A stretch of DNA of 64,000 bases from an uncultured Oscillospiraceae bacterium (GCA_947623745.1 CANQHN010000001.1:62001-126000), one strand, 5' to 3'. Counted from the stretch's first letter, positions 26,064-35,837 are shown. Made by a program: numbers and translations. Notes: generated by a model from the sequence alone, not told the origin.

Positions 26064-27173
26064 ATGTGGACGCAGATGGAAAAGCAGGTCCCGGAGCACG
26101 CCGGGACCAAAGAGACGCCCGCCCCGCCCGAGTCGGCGGCGGCCCAGCTGGGCCAGATCGCCCAGGCCGCCGCTTCCGGCGACAGCCGGCGCCCCCTGGA
26201 CCTGGACGCCGCCATGCGGGAGCGGATGGAGCAGAAATTCGGTCTGGATTTCTCCGCCGTCCGCCTGGAGGAATCCGCGCTGCCCGGCCGTCTGGGCGCC
26301 GACGCCGTGGCCCAGGGCGACGTGATCCGCTTCGCCCCCGGCGCCTTCCAGCCCGACACCCCCGCGGGGGAACAGCTGCTCTCCCATGAGCTGGGGCACG
26401 TGGTCCAGCAGAGCCGGGGCATCGACCCCGCCGCACAGGCTGGGCTGCCCTTCTACGACCCCGCCGCCGAGCACGGCGCGGACGACATGGCCCGGCAGGC
26501 CATGTCCAGCGAGGTGTCCGCCGGCCCGGTCCAGCCCTTCTCCCCCGCCCCCGCCGCCCAGGCCCCCATGGAGGGCAACCGGTTCGGCCAGTGGATCAAG
26601 CGCATGGCCGGGGGATTGAGGCGGCGCTTTTCTAGGTCGGCCGACAATGACGTGGTTGACCCGGACCATATCCTGGATGATGTGATTCTGTCGTCCCCCG
26701 CCCCGATTGAGCCGTCGGCACCGGCCCCCACCTCGGCTGAGCCGGGGGCGCCGGCCCCCGCCGCCGATGAGACCAGCCTGGACGACAGTATGCTGCTCGA
26801 CAACTCCGATGAGAACGAGGCCGCCCAAAGATCGGGTCCGGGGCTGCTCGGCCGCCTTTTCCGCGGCAGGAAACGGCAGCCGCACCGGTTCCATGTCCTG
26901 CGGGACATCGCCCTGCAGCGCCGGGCGCAGCGCCAGGCGGCGTATGAGGCGTGGCTGGCCGAACAGCGGGCCGCGCAGGACCAGCAAACAGCCACGGAGG
27001 GCGCCGCGGCGGCCCCGGGACCGGCCGGCGGGGAGCAGGCCCTCATTGATCCCCCGCAGGTTGAGGAGGATCCGGTCGAGGAGAGTTCAAGTGAGGAGAG
27101 TTCAAGTGAAGAGAGCTCAGACGAGGAGAGCTCAAGTGTGACCTTCTCGGACGACGACGATGACTTTTTTTAA
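26064..27173 (+). CDS. Divergent eCIS-core (DUF4157-like) protein with acidic Ser/Glu/Asp C-terminus
   Basis: MERMEQKFGLDFSAVRL..EQLLSHELGHVVQQSRG HExxH core; SSSEESSSEESSDEESSS repeat tail; RBS GGGGAGG. Confidence 0.85.
   Translation: MWTQMEKQVPEHAGTKETPAPPESAAAQLGQIAQAAASGDSRRPLDLDAAMRERMEQKFGLDFSAVRLEESALPGRLGADAVAQGDVIRFAPGAFQPDTPAGEQLLSHELGHVVQQSRGIDPAAQAGLPFYDPAAEHGADDMARQAMSSEVSAGPVQPFSPAPAAQAPMEGNRFGQWIKRMAGGLRRRFSRSADNDVVDPDHILDDVILSSPAPIEPSAPAPTSAEPGAPAPAADETSLDDSMLLDNSDENEAAQRSGPGLLGRLFRGRKRQPHRFHVLRDIALQRRAQRQAAYEAWLAEQRAAQDQQTATEGAAAAPGPAGGEQALIDPPQVEEDPVEESSSEESSSEESSDEESSSVTFSDDDDDFF
27078..27137 (+). repeat. Four 15-nt in-frame repeats (GAGGAGAGTTCAAGT-like) coding E-E/S-S-S units
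   Basis: Units at 27078, 27093, 27108, 27123. Confidence 0.85.
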
Positions 27174-27201
27174 TGCGGGCTGTCGGAATCAAGCAGCAAG
27201 G

Positions 27202-27241
27202 AAGGCCCCCGCGCTCCCACGAATGGGAGCGCGGGGGCCTT
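27202..27241 (+). terminator. Rho-independent terminator (18-bp stem, CGAA loop, GTTTT)
   Basis: AAGGCCCCCGCGCTCCCA CGAA TGGGAGCGCGGGGGCCTT GTTTT. Confidence 0.9.
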
Positions 27242-27284
27242 GTTTTGTCTGCGGGAGACGGCCGGCGCGGCGGCCCAGAGGACC

Positions 27285-29072
27285 TCAGCCGTTGTGAAGG
27301 TGCTTTCCCTTGGCCTTCTTACGCCGGAGTTTCCTGCGTATGCGCTCCGCGTCCAGCATCTTCATCATGTTCTCTTTGTCATTCCCAGGGTTCTCCATGG
27401 CCTGGAGGAGATCTCTGGTCGTTTTCGCGCCCTCCATCGCCTCACGGAAGCGGCCGGCCTTCCTGTTGAACTTGTCCAGCTTGTTCGCTTTTTTCCGGTT
27501 CGTGCCCCTTCCGGAGCCCAGCCTGGCCCGCAGCTCGTCCTCCGGGAGGTACGGCAGCACCGCCTGGATGCCCTCCGTCAGAAAGCTCATTTTTTCCAGG
27601 TCCTCCCGGGTCCTCAACACCTTCTCCTCTTTCTTGGAGTTCAGGCCCTTGATGTCCTGAGCAAGGAATTTCTCGATATCCCCGGCCACATAGTTCAGAA
27701 GGCGTTTTTTGCCTTCCTCGTCCATCCTGCCCGGGTCGGCGTGAAAGTCCCTTGTCATGTTCGCCCGCTCCTCCTCGGAGTGGAAGGGCATACTGCCCCG
27801 CAGGTAGTCGTCAACGCCCCGCCTCCGGTCGTCTATATTGCCAACAAGCCGGGCGACCTGCTCTGGACTCACGTCTATCTCAAACTCGCTTGAGGTCTCG
27901 TCTGCGGGCGCGGACGCCGTTTCAGACCCCTTGTCCCCGGTGTGGCGGCGTTTCTTGCGGTGCTGGCGGGCCGTTCCAGATTCCTCGCCCCCGGTGTGGC
28001 GGCGCTTCTTGCGGTGCTGGTTGGCCGTTCCAGATCCCTCGTCTACGGGCGCCGGCGGGACAACGCTCTGGTCCTGCTCCAGCGGCGCCGGAGGTACGAG
28101 CTCCGACTCAGATTCTTCATCCACAGGCGCCGGCGGCGCGGACGTTGGCGGTGCGGGTACTGGAGGTGCGGGTGCCGGCGGCGCAGGCACTGGAGGCGCG
28201 GACGCCGGGGGCGCGGGCTCCGATCCAGATTCCTGACTCTGTGCCAGCGTCCGGGCGCGCGCCTGCTCCATCTCCTCACCATAATTTCTGCCGCTGAATG
28301 GGCCCGCCGCCGCAACATTCATCATGGCATCGACCTCGGCCCAGACTGCCTTGCTCTCCGGTGAATTCGCCCTCACCTGGGCCAAACGCTCGGCCCGCAT
28401 CCGCCGCAGCCGGGCCAGGGACTGTCCGCGCTTGATGAAGTGGAACCGGCTGGGCAGGTTGGCGTTGGTCACCAGGCCCTCCTGGCCATTCGCCGCAGCC
28501 ACGTCGTTGTAGTCCAGCTCCTCCTGGTCCTCTTTGTCCACCGTCTTGCCCGCGGCCTGGATGGGCCCGGCGGAGGCGGGCACCGCGCTGGCGCTGAGGG
28601 GGCCCACCGGACCGGAATAGGCGCTCTCCCCCCGGGCGGCCAGCATCCCCTGCCGGTCGGCCTGGGATTCCAGCCCCGCGTCAGCCAGAAAGCCCCGGCC
28701 CGCGCTCTCGCCCCGGGCCTGGCTGACCACGTGGGACAGCTCATGCCCCAGCAGCGCCTGCCCGGCGGTGCTGGTCAGGTCAAGCTGCCCCGGCGCAAAA
28801 GCCACATTGCTCCCCATGGTCACGGCCTGGGCCCCGGCGTCGGCCACCGTCTGGCTCTCATATACGTTCACCCCGGAGAAGTCCGCCCCGAAGGAGGCCT
28901 CCATCTTCTCCCGGATGGCGCCGGGCAGGTCCACCCGGCGGCCCATCTGCTCCGCGCTGGGCATGGCGCCCGCCGCCAGCTCTGAAAGGGAGGGGCCGGG
29001 GACGCTGGTCCGGAACTTTCGCGCCGCCGGGGCGTCCTGCGCCCTGCGGCGGGTCTGATAGGTCTGAGACAT
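27285..29072 (-). CDS. eCIS-core (DUF4157-like) array protein 10: Pro/Ala linker, tandem HRKKRRHTG repeats, basic helical C-terminus
   Basis: MSQTYQTRRRAQDAPA leader; GHELSHVVSQ; hinge PLSASAVPASAGPIQA. Confidence 0.9.
   Translation of the reverse strand: MSQTYQTRRRAQDAPAARKFRTSVPGPSLSELAAGAMPSAEQMGRRVDLPGAIREKMEASFGADFSGVNVYESQTVADAGAQAVTMGSNVAFAPGQLDLTSTAGQALLGHELSHVVSQARGESAGRGFLADAGLESQADRQGMLAARGESAYSGPVGPLSASAVPASAGPIQAAGKTVDKEDQEELDYNDVAAANGQEGLVTNANLPSRFHFIKRGQSLARLRRMRAERLAQVRANSPESKAVWAEVDAMMNVAAAGPFSGRNYGEEMEQARARTLAQSQESGSEPAPPASAPPVPAPPAPAPPVPAPPTSAPPAPVDEESESELVPPAPLEQDQSVVPPAPVDEGSGTANQHRKKRRHTGGEESGTARQHRKKRRHTGDKGSETASAPADETSSEFEIDVSPEQVARLVGNIDDRRRGVDDYLRGSMPFHSEEERANMTRDFHADPGRMDEEGKKRLLNYVAGDIEKFLAQDIKGLNSKKEEKVLRTREDLEKMSFLTEGIQAVLPYLPEDELRARLGSGRGTNRKKANKLDKFNRKAGRFREAMEGAKTTRDLLQAMENPGNDKENMMKMLDAERIRRKLRRKKAKGKHLHNG
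27937..28044 (-). repeat. 54-nt tandem repeat (two units) encoding (E/G)SGTAxQHRKKRRHTGxx
   Basis: CCGGTGTGGCGGCG(T/C)TTCTTGCGGTGCTGG at 27937 and 27991. Confidence 0.85.
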
Positions 29073-29132
29073 GGGGTCCCCCCTCTCCTTTTGGATCATT
29101 CCGCTCCCTCGGGGGAAGCGGATGCGGTCTTC

Positions 29133-30683
29133 TCACTTGCGCATCAGGTGCTCCTCGATATCCTCCCAGGCCCGTGTCAGTTTTTCCTGATCCGTGTGCC
29201 CCATGTTATCGAAGGTCTTCAGTTGTTTATTTTTGAAGCGACCGCCCACTCTGTGGGCCAGTTGGGTGCTCTCCTCCGAGAGATGGTCGTTCTCCGCATC
29301 GGGGTCGTCCATCTCTTTGCTGCCCGTCAGGAAGGTCACCGGCAGGTCCGGGTCCAGCTCGGCCGTTTCGCGCAGGTTCGTCTCGGCGTCGAACCCGCCC
29401 ACGGCCGCCGTGCTGTACGCCTGGGCAAGGGGCGTCAGGAACCCTGGCATATTCATGCTCGACACTGCGGCGTTGCCGAAATTGCGCATGGAGCTCTCCA
29501 GCAGCAGCCCGCCCAGCTTATCGCTGGCTCTCCCGGACCTTCGGGCGCGGATGGCCGCGTGCCGGGCCACATGGGAGGCCGCCACGCCGCCCATGGAAAA
29601 GCCGTGTATCAGGACATTCTCGGGCGCGATTGCCTGGGGGGCACTCTGGCCGGTGTTCTGGACGGTATTCTGACCGCCGAAAAATCTGCCCTGCGTGCCG
29701 GCGCTGGGTTTGTTCTGCAGCACATGCTCATAGATAGCGGTGGCGTCCTCCATGATGCTGCGCTCAGAGGCATCGACCCCCACGCTGGAGAAGCTGCTCC
29801 TGCCGAATCCCCGGTAGTCGTAGACATGGACGGTGTAGCCCTCCTGGTTGTACTGTTCCACCTGCTTGGTGACCTGATTGGCCGCCTGCCCGCCGGAGCC
29901 GCTGTACAGGATGACGTGCTTGCCGTTGTTTTTCACCGTGGGCCGGAACACATGCCCCCTCAGGGTCCCCCCGGGCATTCTGATGAAATCGGATTCATCT
30001 CTCGTCTGCGCGTCCGCGCTGAAGTTAAACTTGCCGTCTCCATAACGGGCCCGCGCCGTGCCCATGCCCTCTTCATAAGGGTAGCCGCCGGTCTTGGTGG
30101 AGTACTGGGCCAGCTCGTCAAAGCCGTCCTTGGTCATGGTGCCGGCGCTCTCCGCCTTCCTGGCCTGCATGGACCCCGCGGCGGAGGCTGGCACCGCGCT
30201 GGAACTCAGCGGCGCCACCGGGCCGGAATAGGCGCTCTCACCCTGGGCGGCCAGCATCCCCTGCCGGTCCGCCTGGGCCTCCAGGCCCGCGTCCGCCAAA
30301 AAGCCCCGGCCCACGCTCTCGCCCCGGGCCTGAGACACCACGTGGCTCAGCTCATGCCCCAGCAGGGCCTGCCCGGAGGTGCTGGCAAGATCCAGCTGCC
30401 CCGGCGCAAAGGCCACATTGCTCCCCATGGTCATGGCATTGGCCCCCGCGTCGGCCACCGTCTGGCTCTCGTAGAGCTTCACGCCAGAGAAATCCGCCCC
30501 GAAGGAGGCCTCCATCTTCTCCCGGATGGCGTCGGGCAGGTCCACCCGGCGGCCCATCTGCTCGGCGGAGGGCATAGCGCCTGCGGCCAGCTCCTGGATG
30601 GAGGGGCCGGGGACGCTGGTTTCAAATTTCTGTTCCGCCGGGGCCGTCTGCGCCCTGCGGCGGGCCTGATAGGTCTGTGACAT
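29133..30683 (-). CDS. eCIS-core array protein 9 with C-terminal alpha/beta hydrolase domain
   Basis: Core + hinge (PLSSSAVPASAAGSMQARK), then VILYSGSGGQAAN..VHVYDYRGFGRS..VLIHGFSMGGVAASH..VTFLTGSKEMDDPDAENDH..FDNMGHTDQ. Confidence 0.9.
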   Translation of the reverse strand: MSQTYQARRRAQTAPAEQKFETSVPGPSIQELAAGAMPSAEQMGRRVDLPDAIREKMEASFGADFSGVKLYESQTVADAGANAMTMGSNVAFAPGQLDLASTSGQALLGHELSHVVSQARGESVGRGFLADAGLEAQADRQGMLAAQGESAYSGPVAPLSSSAVPASAAGSMQARKAESAGTMTKDGFDELAQYSTKTGGYPYEEGMGTARARYGDGKFNFSADAQTRDESDFIRMPGGTLRGHVFRPTVKNNGKHVILYSGSGGQAANQVTKQVEQYNQEGYTVHVYDYRGFGRSSFSSVGVDASERSIMEDATAIYEHVLQNKPSAGTQGRFFGGQNTVQNTGQSAPQAIAPENVLIHGFSMGGVAASHVARHAAIRARRSGRASDKLGGLLLESSMRNFGNAAVSSMNMPGFLTPLAQAYSTAAVGGFDAETNLRETAELDPDLPVTFLTGSKEMDDPDAENDHLSEESTQLAHRVGGRFKNKQLKTFDNMGHTDQEKLTRAWEDIEEHLMRK

Positions 30684-30741
30684 AGGTTTCAGCGCCCCCC
30701 TTTCCGGCGGCCCCGCCGGGTCCCCTCCGATCCCCTGTGGA

Positions 30742-31887
30742 TCAGAAGCCCCTTGCGGCCTTCCCGTTCCTGCGGTGCTTTCTGTACGCCTTTCGCTTCG
30801 CCCGCTCCTGCTCCGTGGTATAAGCATCCCCGGTAAAGAAGCGTTGGTCTGTCGCGTGGGCCTGCATACTCTCCTGCGCCATCTGCCGGTCCCTCTGGAA
30901 ATTATCGCTCGCGCTCTGGAACGACGCCTGTTCCTCTCTGTTCAGCAGCCGGCTGAGATTTTCGCCGCGGAACGCATCCAGGCGCTCATCGTAGGTTCTC
31001 GACCCGGTGTAGGCGTCGGCCCGGGTCCGGAAGCTCTCGCTGATTAGGTTCGGTGAGGCCGCCGCCATGCTCTGGGTCAGCGTCAGGGCGTCGTTCCGCA
31101 TATAGTCGTTGATCGCATTCTGATCGCCGCCCAGGAAGATGCTCAGGAATCTCTGCTGCTCGTCCGGATCATCCATGCGGTCCAGATTATTCGAGACGTA
31201 GCCATAGTGGCCGCCCCTTTGAAGCGCGCCCGTCATCTCCTCGACGCTCCTGGCCTGCCCGGCGTTGTCGCGGTACGCGGTGAGGGCTCTGTTCAGCCCG
31301 CCTTCCCTGCTGCTGCGTTCCGCTTCCTGTATCAGGGCGTCATTCGCGATATCCTCCTTCTTTTTGGCCTGGGCCACGCCGCCGGCGCTGGCGGGCACCG
31401 CGCTGGAACTCAGCGGCGCCACCGGGCCGGAATAGGCGCTCTCACCCTGGGCGGCCAGCATCCCCTGCCGGTCGGCCTGGGCCTCCAGGCCGGAGTCCGC
31501 CAAAAAGCCCCGCCCGGCGCTCTCGCCCCGGGCCTGGCTGACCACATGGCTCAGCTCATGCCCCAGCAGGGCCTGCCCGGAGGTGCTGGTCAGGTCCAGC
31601 TGCCCGGGCGCGAAGGCCACATTGGACCCCATGGTCATAGCCTCCGCCCCGGCGTCGGCCACGGTCTGGCTCTCGTACACCTTCACCCCGGAGAAATCCG
31701 CACCGAAGGAGGCCTCCATCTTCTCCCGGATGGCGTCGGGCAGGTCCACCCGGCGGCCTATCTGCTCAGTGGAGGGCATAGCACCCGCGGCCAGCTCCTG
31801 GATGGACGGGCCGGGGACGCTGGTATCAAATTTTCGCGCCGCCGGGGCGTCCTGCATCCTGCGGCGGGACAGATAGGTCTGTGGCAT
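30742..31887 (-). CDS. eCIS-core array protein 8, variable C-terminus with basic tail
   Basis: Core + hinge; C-terminus FLGGDQNAINDYMRND..SESFRTRADAY..RKAYRKHRRNGKAARGF. Confidence 0.88.
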   Translation of the reverse strand: MPQTYLSRRRMQDAPAARKFDTSVPGPSIQELAAGAMPSTEQIGRRVDLPDAIREKMEASFGADFSGVKVYESQTVADAGAEAMTMGSNVAFAPGQLDLTSTSGQALLGHELSHVVSQARGESAGRGFLADSGLEAQADRQGMLAAQGESAYSGPVAPLSSSAVPASAGGVAQAKKKEDIANDALIQEAERSSREGGLNRALTAYRDNAGQARSVEEMTGALQRGGHYGYVSNNLDRMDDPDEQQRFLSIFLGGDQNAINDYMRNDALTLTQSMAAASPNLISESFRTRADAYTGSRTYDERLDAFRGENLSRLLNREEQASFQSASDNFQRDRQMAQESMQAHATDQRFFTGDAYTTEQERAKRKAYRKHRRNGKAARGF

Positions 31888-31918
31888 ACCGGGCTCCCTC
31901 CTTCCGGCGGAATGTATC

Positions 31919-33181
31919 TCAATGAACGATGCCTACTCTCTCGCGCAGTATCTCGCGCACTTCTTCTGGAGTGTAGTTCCCCGTTGTATGACTTCTCCTC
32001 TCCAACTCCGCCTGCCGCTCCTGCTCTCTGAGTCTCGCTTTCTCCGCCCTTCGCGCGGCCATCTCGGTGGCCGTCGTCCCGTTCCTGCGCCTGTTCCGGT
32101 ACTTCCTCCGCTTGCCCCGCGTTTCCCGATAGTCTCCCTTCCAGCCCATTGCGGCGGCCAGGCTGTGGTGCTGCTGGTAGCGGTCCATCAGGAAGTTTTC
32201 CCTTGCGCCCTGGAACTCGGCCAGCTCCTCCTCGTTCAGCAGGTTGGCGATGCCGGCATCTTCCAGCAGAGCCAGGTGCTTTCTGGTCCCTGCCGACCTC
32301 CCATAGGCGTCGGCCCGGGTCTGGAAATCCTCCTGAATCAGGTCGTTCGAAGCGGCCTTCATCTCCTGGAGCACCCCCGTCGAGTCGTTCTTGAGATAGG
32401 CGTTGATCCGGTCCTGGTCGCCGCTCAGGAAGGTGTTGAGGATCTCCTGCCGCTCGTTCTCATCCTGCGTCTGGTTCATTTTGAACGTTGCGAGGTCCAG
32501 ATAGCCCGACTGCGCGAGCTCGTCCATGTGCTCGTGCCCGGCCGGCATCATGCTGAGCGCCTCCTCTCGCTGGCCCCAGTGCAGCGGCACGCTCGGCATC
32601 GCGTCAGTCACTTCCTGGTCCTTATGATAGGCCTCCTCCGCGATGGTCTTTTTCTTCTTGGCCTGGGCCACTCCCGCGGCGGAGGCGGGCACCGCGCTGG
32701 AACTCAGCGGCGCCACCGGCCCGGTGTAGACGCTCTCACCCTGGGCGGCCAGCATCCCCTGCCGGTCGGCCTGGGCCTCCAGGCCGGAATCCGCCAAAAA
32801 GCCACGGCCGGCGCTCTCGCCCCGGGCCTGAGAAACCACGTGGGACAGCTCGTGGCCCAGAAGGGCCTGGCCGGAGGTGCTGGTCAGGTCCAGCTGCCCC
32901 GGCGCAAAGGCCACGTTGGACCCCATGGTCATGGCCTCCGCCCCCGCGTCGGCCACGGTCTGGCTCTCGTACAGCTTCACCCCGGAGAAGTCCGCCCCGA
33001 AGGAGGTCTCCATCTTCTCCCGGATGGCGTCGGGCAGGTCCACCCGATGGCCCATCTGCTCAGTGGAGGGCATAGCGCCCGCCGCCAGCTCCTGCATAGA
33101 CGGGCCGGGGACGCTGGTATGGAATTGCTGCTCCGCCGGGGCGTCCTGCGCCCTGCGGCGGGCCTGATAGGTCTGTGTCAT
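31919..33181 (-). CDS. eCIS-core array protein 7
   Basis: Core + hinge; FLSGDQDRINAYLKND..QEDFQTRADAY; RRKYRNRRRNG. Confidence 0.88.
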   Translation of the reverse strand: MTQTYQARRRAQDAPAEQQFHTSVPGPSMQELAAGAMPSTEQMGHRVDLPDAIREKMETSFGADFSGVKLYESQTVADAGAEAMTMGSNVAFAPGQLDLTSTSGQALLGHELSHVVSQARGESAGRGFLADSGLEAQADRQGMLAAQGESVYTGPVAPLSSSAVPASAAGVAQAKKKKTIAEEAYHKDQEVTDAMPSVPLHWGQREEALSMMPAGHEHMDELAQSGYLDLATFKMNQTQDENERQEILNTFLSGDQDRINAYLKNDSTGVLQEMKAASNDLIQEDFQTRADAYGRSAGTRKHLALLEDAGIANLLNEEELAEFQGARENFLMDRYQQHHSLAAAMGWKGDYRETRGKRRKYRNRRRNGTTATEMAARRAEKARLREQERQAELERRSHTTGNYTPEEVREILRERVGIVH

Positions 33182-33251
33182 ATAACCTCCTCCTTATGCC
33201 CCGCGTTCGGCGGGCGGTGTCCGCGCGCCTTTTCCCGCGCGGCGGCGGCCG

Positions 33252-34379
33252 TCAGCTCTCAAAAGCATCCTTCCCGCTCCTGCGGTTGGCCCGGAATGCT
33301 TTGCGTCTCCTCGATTTGTAAGCCGAGCCTCTGCCTGCGGCGGACATCAGGCTGTCCTCTGCAAAGCTGTAGTCTCTCCCGAAACTATTGCTTGCGCTTC
33401 TGAAGTTGTCCACCAATTCCTCATCCAAATCGTCGAGCGAACTATTGGGGATCGCCATGAGCCCGATCAGGTTCCTCCTGTTCTGGTTGTCCGCGCGCGC
33501 TCTGGTGTAGGCGTTGGCCCGGGTCTCGAAATCCTCGCTGACAAGGTCCTGCTGATAGGTCCCCAGGCTCTCCGTCATCCGGCGCATATCATCCCCGACA
33601 TATCCGTTGATCCTCTCCTTATCGCCGCTCAAGACGATATCCAAAAACGCGTCCTGCTGCTCCTTGTCCCCCGCCATGCTGGCCAGCTTGTCCTCCACGT
33701 AATTGCGGAAGCCCATCTTTAAAATGGGGAAACTGACGTTACTCACATCCATGTTACGTTCGCTCGCGTATCGGCCGTAGACGGCCTGCGCTGCATCGGC
33801 GCTTTTCTCCTCGCCGCCCCCATCCAGGGCCTCCTCCGCGATGGTCTTTTTCTTCTTGGCCTGGGCCACCCCGCCGGCGCTGGCGGGCACCGCCGAAGCG
33901 CTCAGGGGCGCCACCGGGCCGGTGTAGGCGCTCTCCCCCTGGGCGGCCAGCATCCCCTGCCGGTCGGCCTGGGCCTCCAGGTCGGAATCCGCCAAAAAGC
34001 CCCGGCCCGCGCTCTCGCCCCTGGCCTGACTGACCACGTGGGACAGCTCGTGCCCCAGCAGCGCCTGCCCGGAAGTGCTGGTCAGGTCCAGCTGTCCCGG
34101 CGCGAAGGCCACGTTGGACCCCATGGTCATGGCATTGGCCCCGGCATCGGCCACCGTCTGGCTCTCGTACAGCTTCACCCCGGAGAAATCCGCGCCAAAG
34201 GAGGCCTCCATCTTCTCCCGGATGGCGTCGGGCAGGTCCACCCGGCGGCCCATCTGCTCGGTGCTGGGCATAGCGCCAGCGGCCAGCTCCGCCATGGAGG
34301 GGCCGGGGACGCTGGTATGGAATTGCCGCTCCGCCGGGGCCGTCTGCGCCCTGCGGCGGGCCTGATAGGTCTGGGACAT
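33252..34379 (-). CDS. eCIS-core array protein 6
   Basis: Core + hinge; VLSGDKERINGYVGDD..SEDFETRANAY; SRRRKAFRANRRSGK. Confidence 0.88.
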   Translation of the reverse strand: MSQTYQARRRAQTAPAERQFHTSVPGPSMAELAAGAMPSTEQMGRRVDLPDAIREKMEASFGADFSGVKLYESQTVADAGANAMTMGSNVAFAPGQLDLTSTSGQALLGHELSHVVSQARGESAGRGFLADSDLEAQADRQGMLAAQGESAYTGPVAPLSASAVPASAGGVAQAKKKKTIAEEALDGGGEEKSADAAQAVYGRYASERNMDVSNVSFPILKMGFRNYVEDKLASMAGDKEQQDAFLDIVLSGDKERINGYVGDDMRRMTESLGTYQQDLVSEDFETRANAYTRARADNQNRRNLIGLMAIPNSSLDDLDEELVDNFRSASNSFGRDYSFAEDSLMSAAGRGSAYKSRRRKAFRANRRSGKDAFES

Positions 34380-34460
34380 AGGTTCTCCTCCTCTCCGGGC
34401 GGGACCCGCTGCGGGGCCTATGATATTGGCGGCCGTGCTCCTGCCCGTCTTGCCATCGTG

Positions 34461-35837
34461 TCAGTCATCCCGGAAATCGTCCGCCAGCATCTGGAGGTAG
34501 GCGTCGTACATGGCCTGCTGCTGCGGGTCCTGGGAAGCCGTGCTCCTGCCCGTTTTGATGTCATATCTGGTCAGCTTGGCCATATAGCCGCTCCTGATCC
34601 GGGCGTCCCGCAGCTGCTCGTCCAGCGCCGGATCGTAGTTCCCCCCGCTCGCTTCCATTTGATCGGCCTTATCCTTGTTGATCCTGGTCAGCTCATCTGT
34701 AAAGGTGCCGCCGATCACGCGGTTCTGGAAGTCGCTCATGATCAGGGCGCTCTTCTGTTCGGGCGTCAGGTTGGCGTTGAGGTTCCGGAAGCTCTCCCTG
34801 CCCTGCTGCACCAGATATTTGCGGATGCCGCTGTTGTTGACCAGAGCAGTGAGCTGGGACAGGGCCGCCGCGTTGTTGAACTGCCCGCCCCGGGTGGAGC
34901 TGTTCACGATCCTGTTGACCGCGTCGGCCCCGCCGATGACGCGCCGGTACATGTCGTACATCTTCTTGGACGCCTCGTGACTGCCCGAGGTATCCCGGCG
35001 CAGGCCGTTGGCAGCCACATCCTCAAAGGACATCGCCTGGCTCATGCCCGCCTGGCGCTGAAGGAGGCTGGCGTTTGTCTCCGCCGCGCCCGCGCTGACC
35101 ATGGCCTGGCGCCTGTCATCTTCCATACCGATAAATTCTCCATTCTCATCATAGTGATGACGCATATCGAACATCATATCGTCGTCGCTATCGGCCAACG
35201 CCTGGCGCAGGGCCCTGTCCCGCTTGAAGGGGTGCCAAAACGCGGAGGGAAGCTCCTGCCCCTTCCACTCAGCGTATTCTTCAGCCCTGCTCTTTTCGGC
35301 CCCGGAGAGCTTCGCAGCCTGCATGGGCCCCGCGGCGGCGGTGGGCACGGCGCTGGAACTCAGCGGCGCCACCGGGCCGGAATAGGCGCTCTCCCCCTGG
35401 GCGGCCAGCATCCCCTGCCGGTCGGCCTGGGCCTCCAGGCCGGAATCCGCCAAAAATCCCCGCCCGGCGCTCTCGCCACGGGCCTGGGATACCACGTGGG
35501 ACAGCTCATGCCCCAGCAGGGCCTGCCCGGAGGTGCTGGCAAGGTCCAGCTGCCCGGGCGCGAAGGCCACATTGGACCCCATGGTCATGGCCTGGGCTCC
35601 CGCGTCGGCCACGGTCTGGCTCTCGTACAGCTTTACGCCGGAGAAATCAGCTCCGAAGGAGGCCTCCATCTTCTCCCGAATGGCGTCGGGCAGATCCACC
35701 CGGCGGCCCATCTGCTCTGTGCTGGGCATGGCACCAGCGGCCAGCTCTTGCATGGAGGGACCGGGGACGCTGGTTTCAAATTTCTGCTCCGCCGGGGCGT
35801 CCTGCGCCCTGCGGCGGGCCATATAGGTCTGGGACAT
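34461..35837 (-). CDS. eCIS-core array protein 5
   Basis: Core + hinge; LPSAFWHPFKR junction motif, distinct helical C-terminus. Confidence 0.88.
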   Translation of the reverse strand: MSQTYMARRRAQDAPAEQKFETSVPGPSMQELAAGAMPSTEQMGRRVDLPDAIREKMEASFGADFSGVKLYESQTVADAGAQAMTMGSNVAFAPGQLDLASTSGQALLGHELSHVVSQARGESAGRGFLADSGLEAQADRQGMLAAQGESAYSGPVAPLSSSAVPTAAAGPMQAAKLSGAEKSRAEEYAEWKGQELPSAFWHPFKRDRALRQALADSDDDMMFDMRHHYDENGEFIGMEDDRRQAMVSAGAAETNASLLQRQAGMSQAMSFEDVAANGLRRDTSGSHEASKKMYDMYRRVIGGADAVNRIVNSSTRGGQFNNAAALSQLTALVNNSGIRKYLVQQGRESFRNLNANLTPEQKSALIMSDFQNRVIGGTFTDELTRINKDKADQMEASGGNYDPALDEQLRDARIRSGYMAKLTRYDIKTGRSTASQDPQQQAMYDAYLQMLADDFRDD

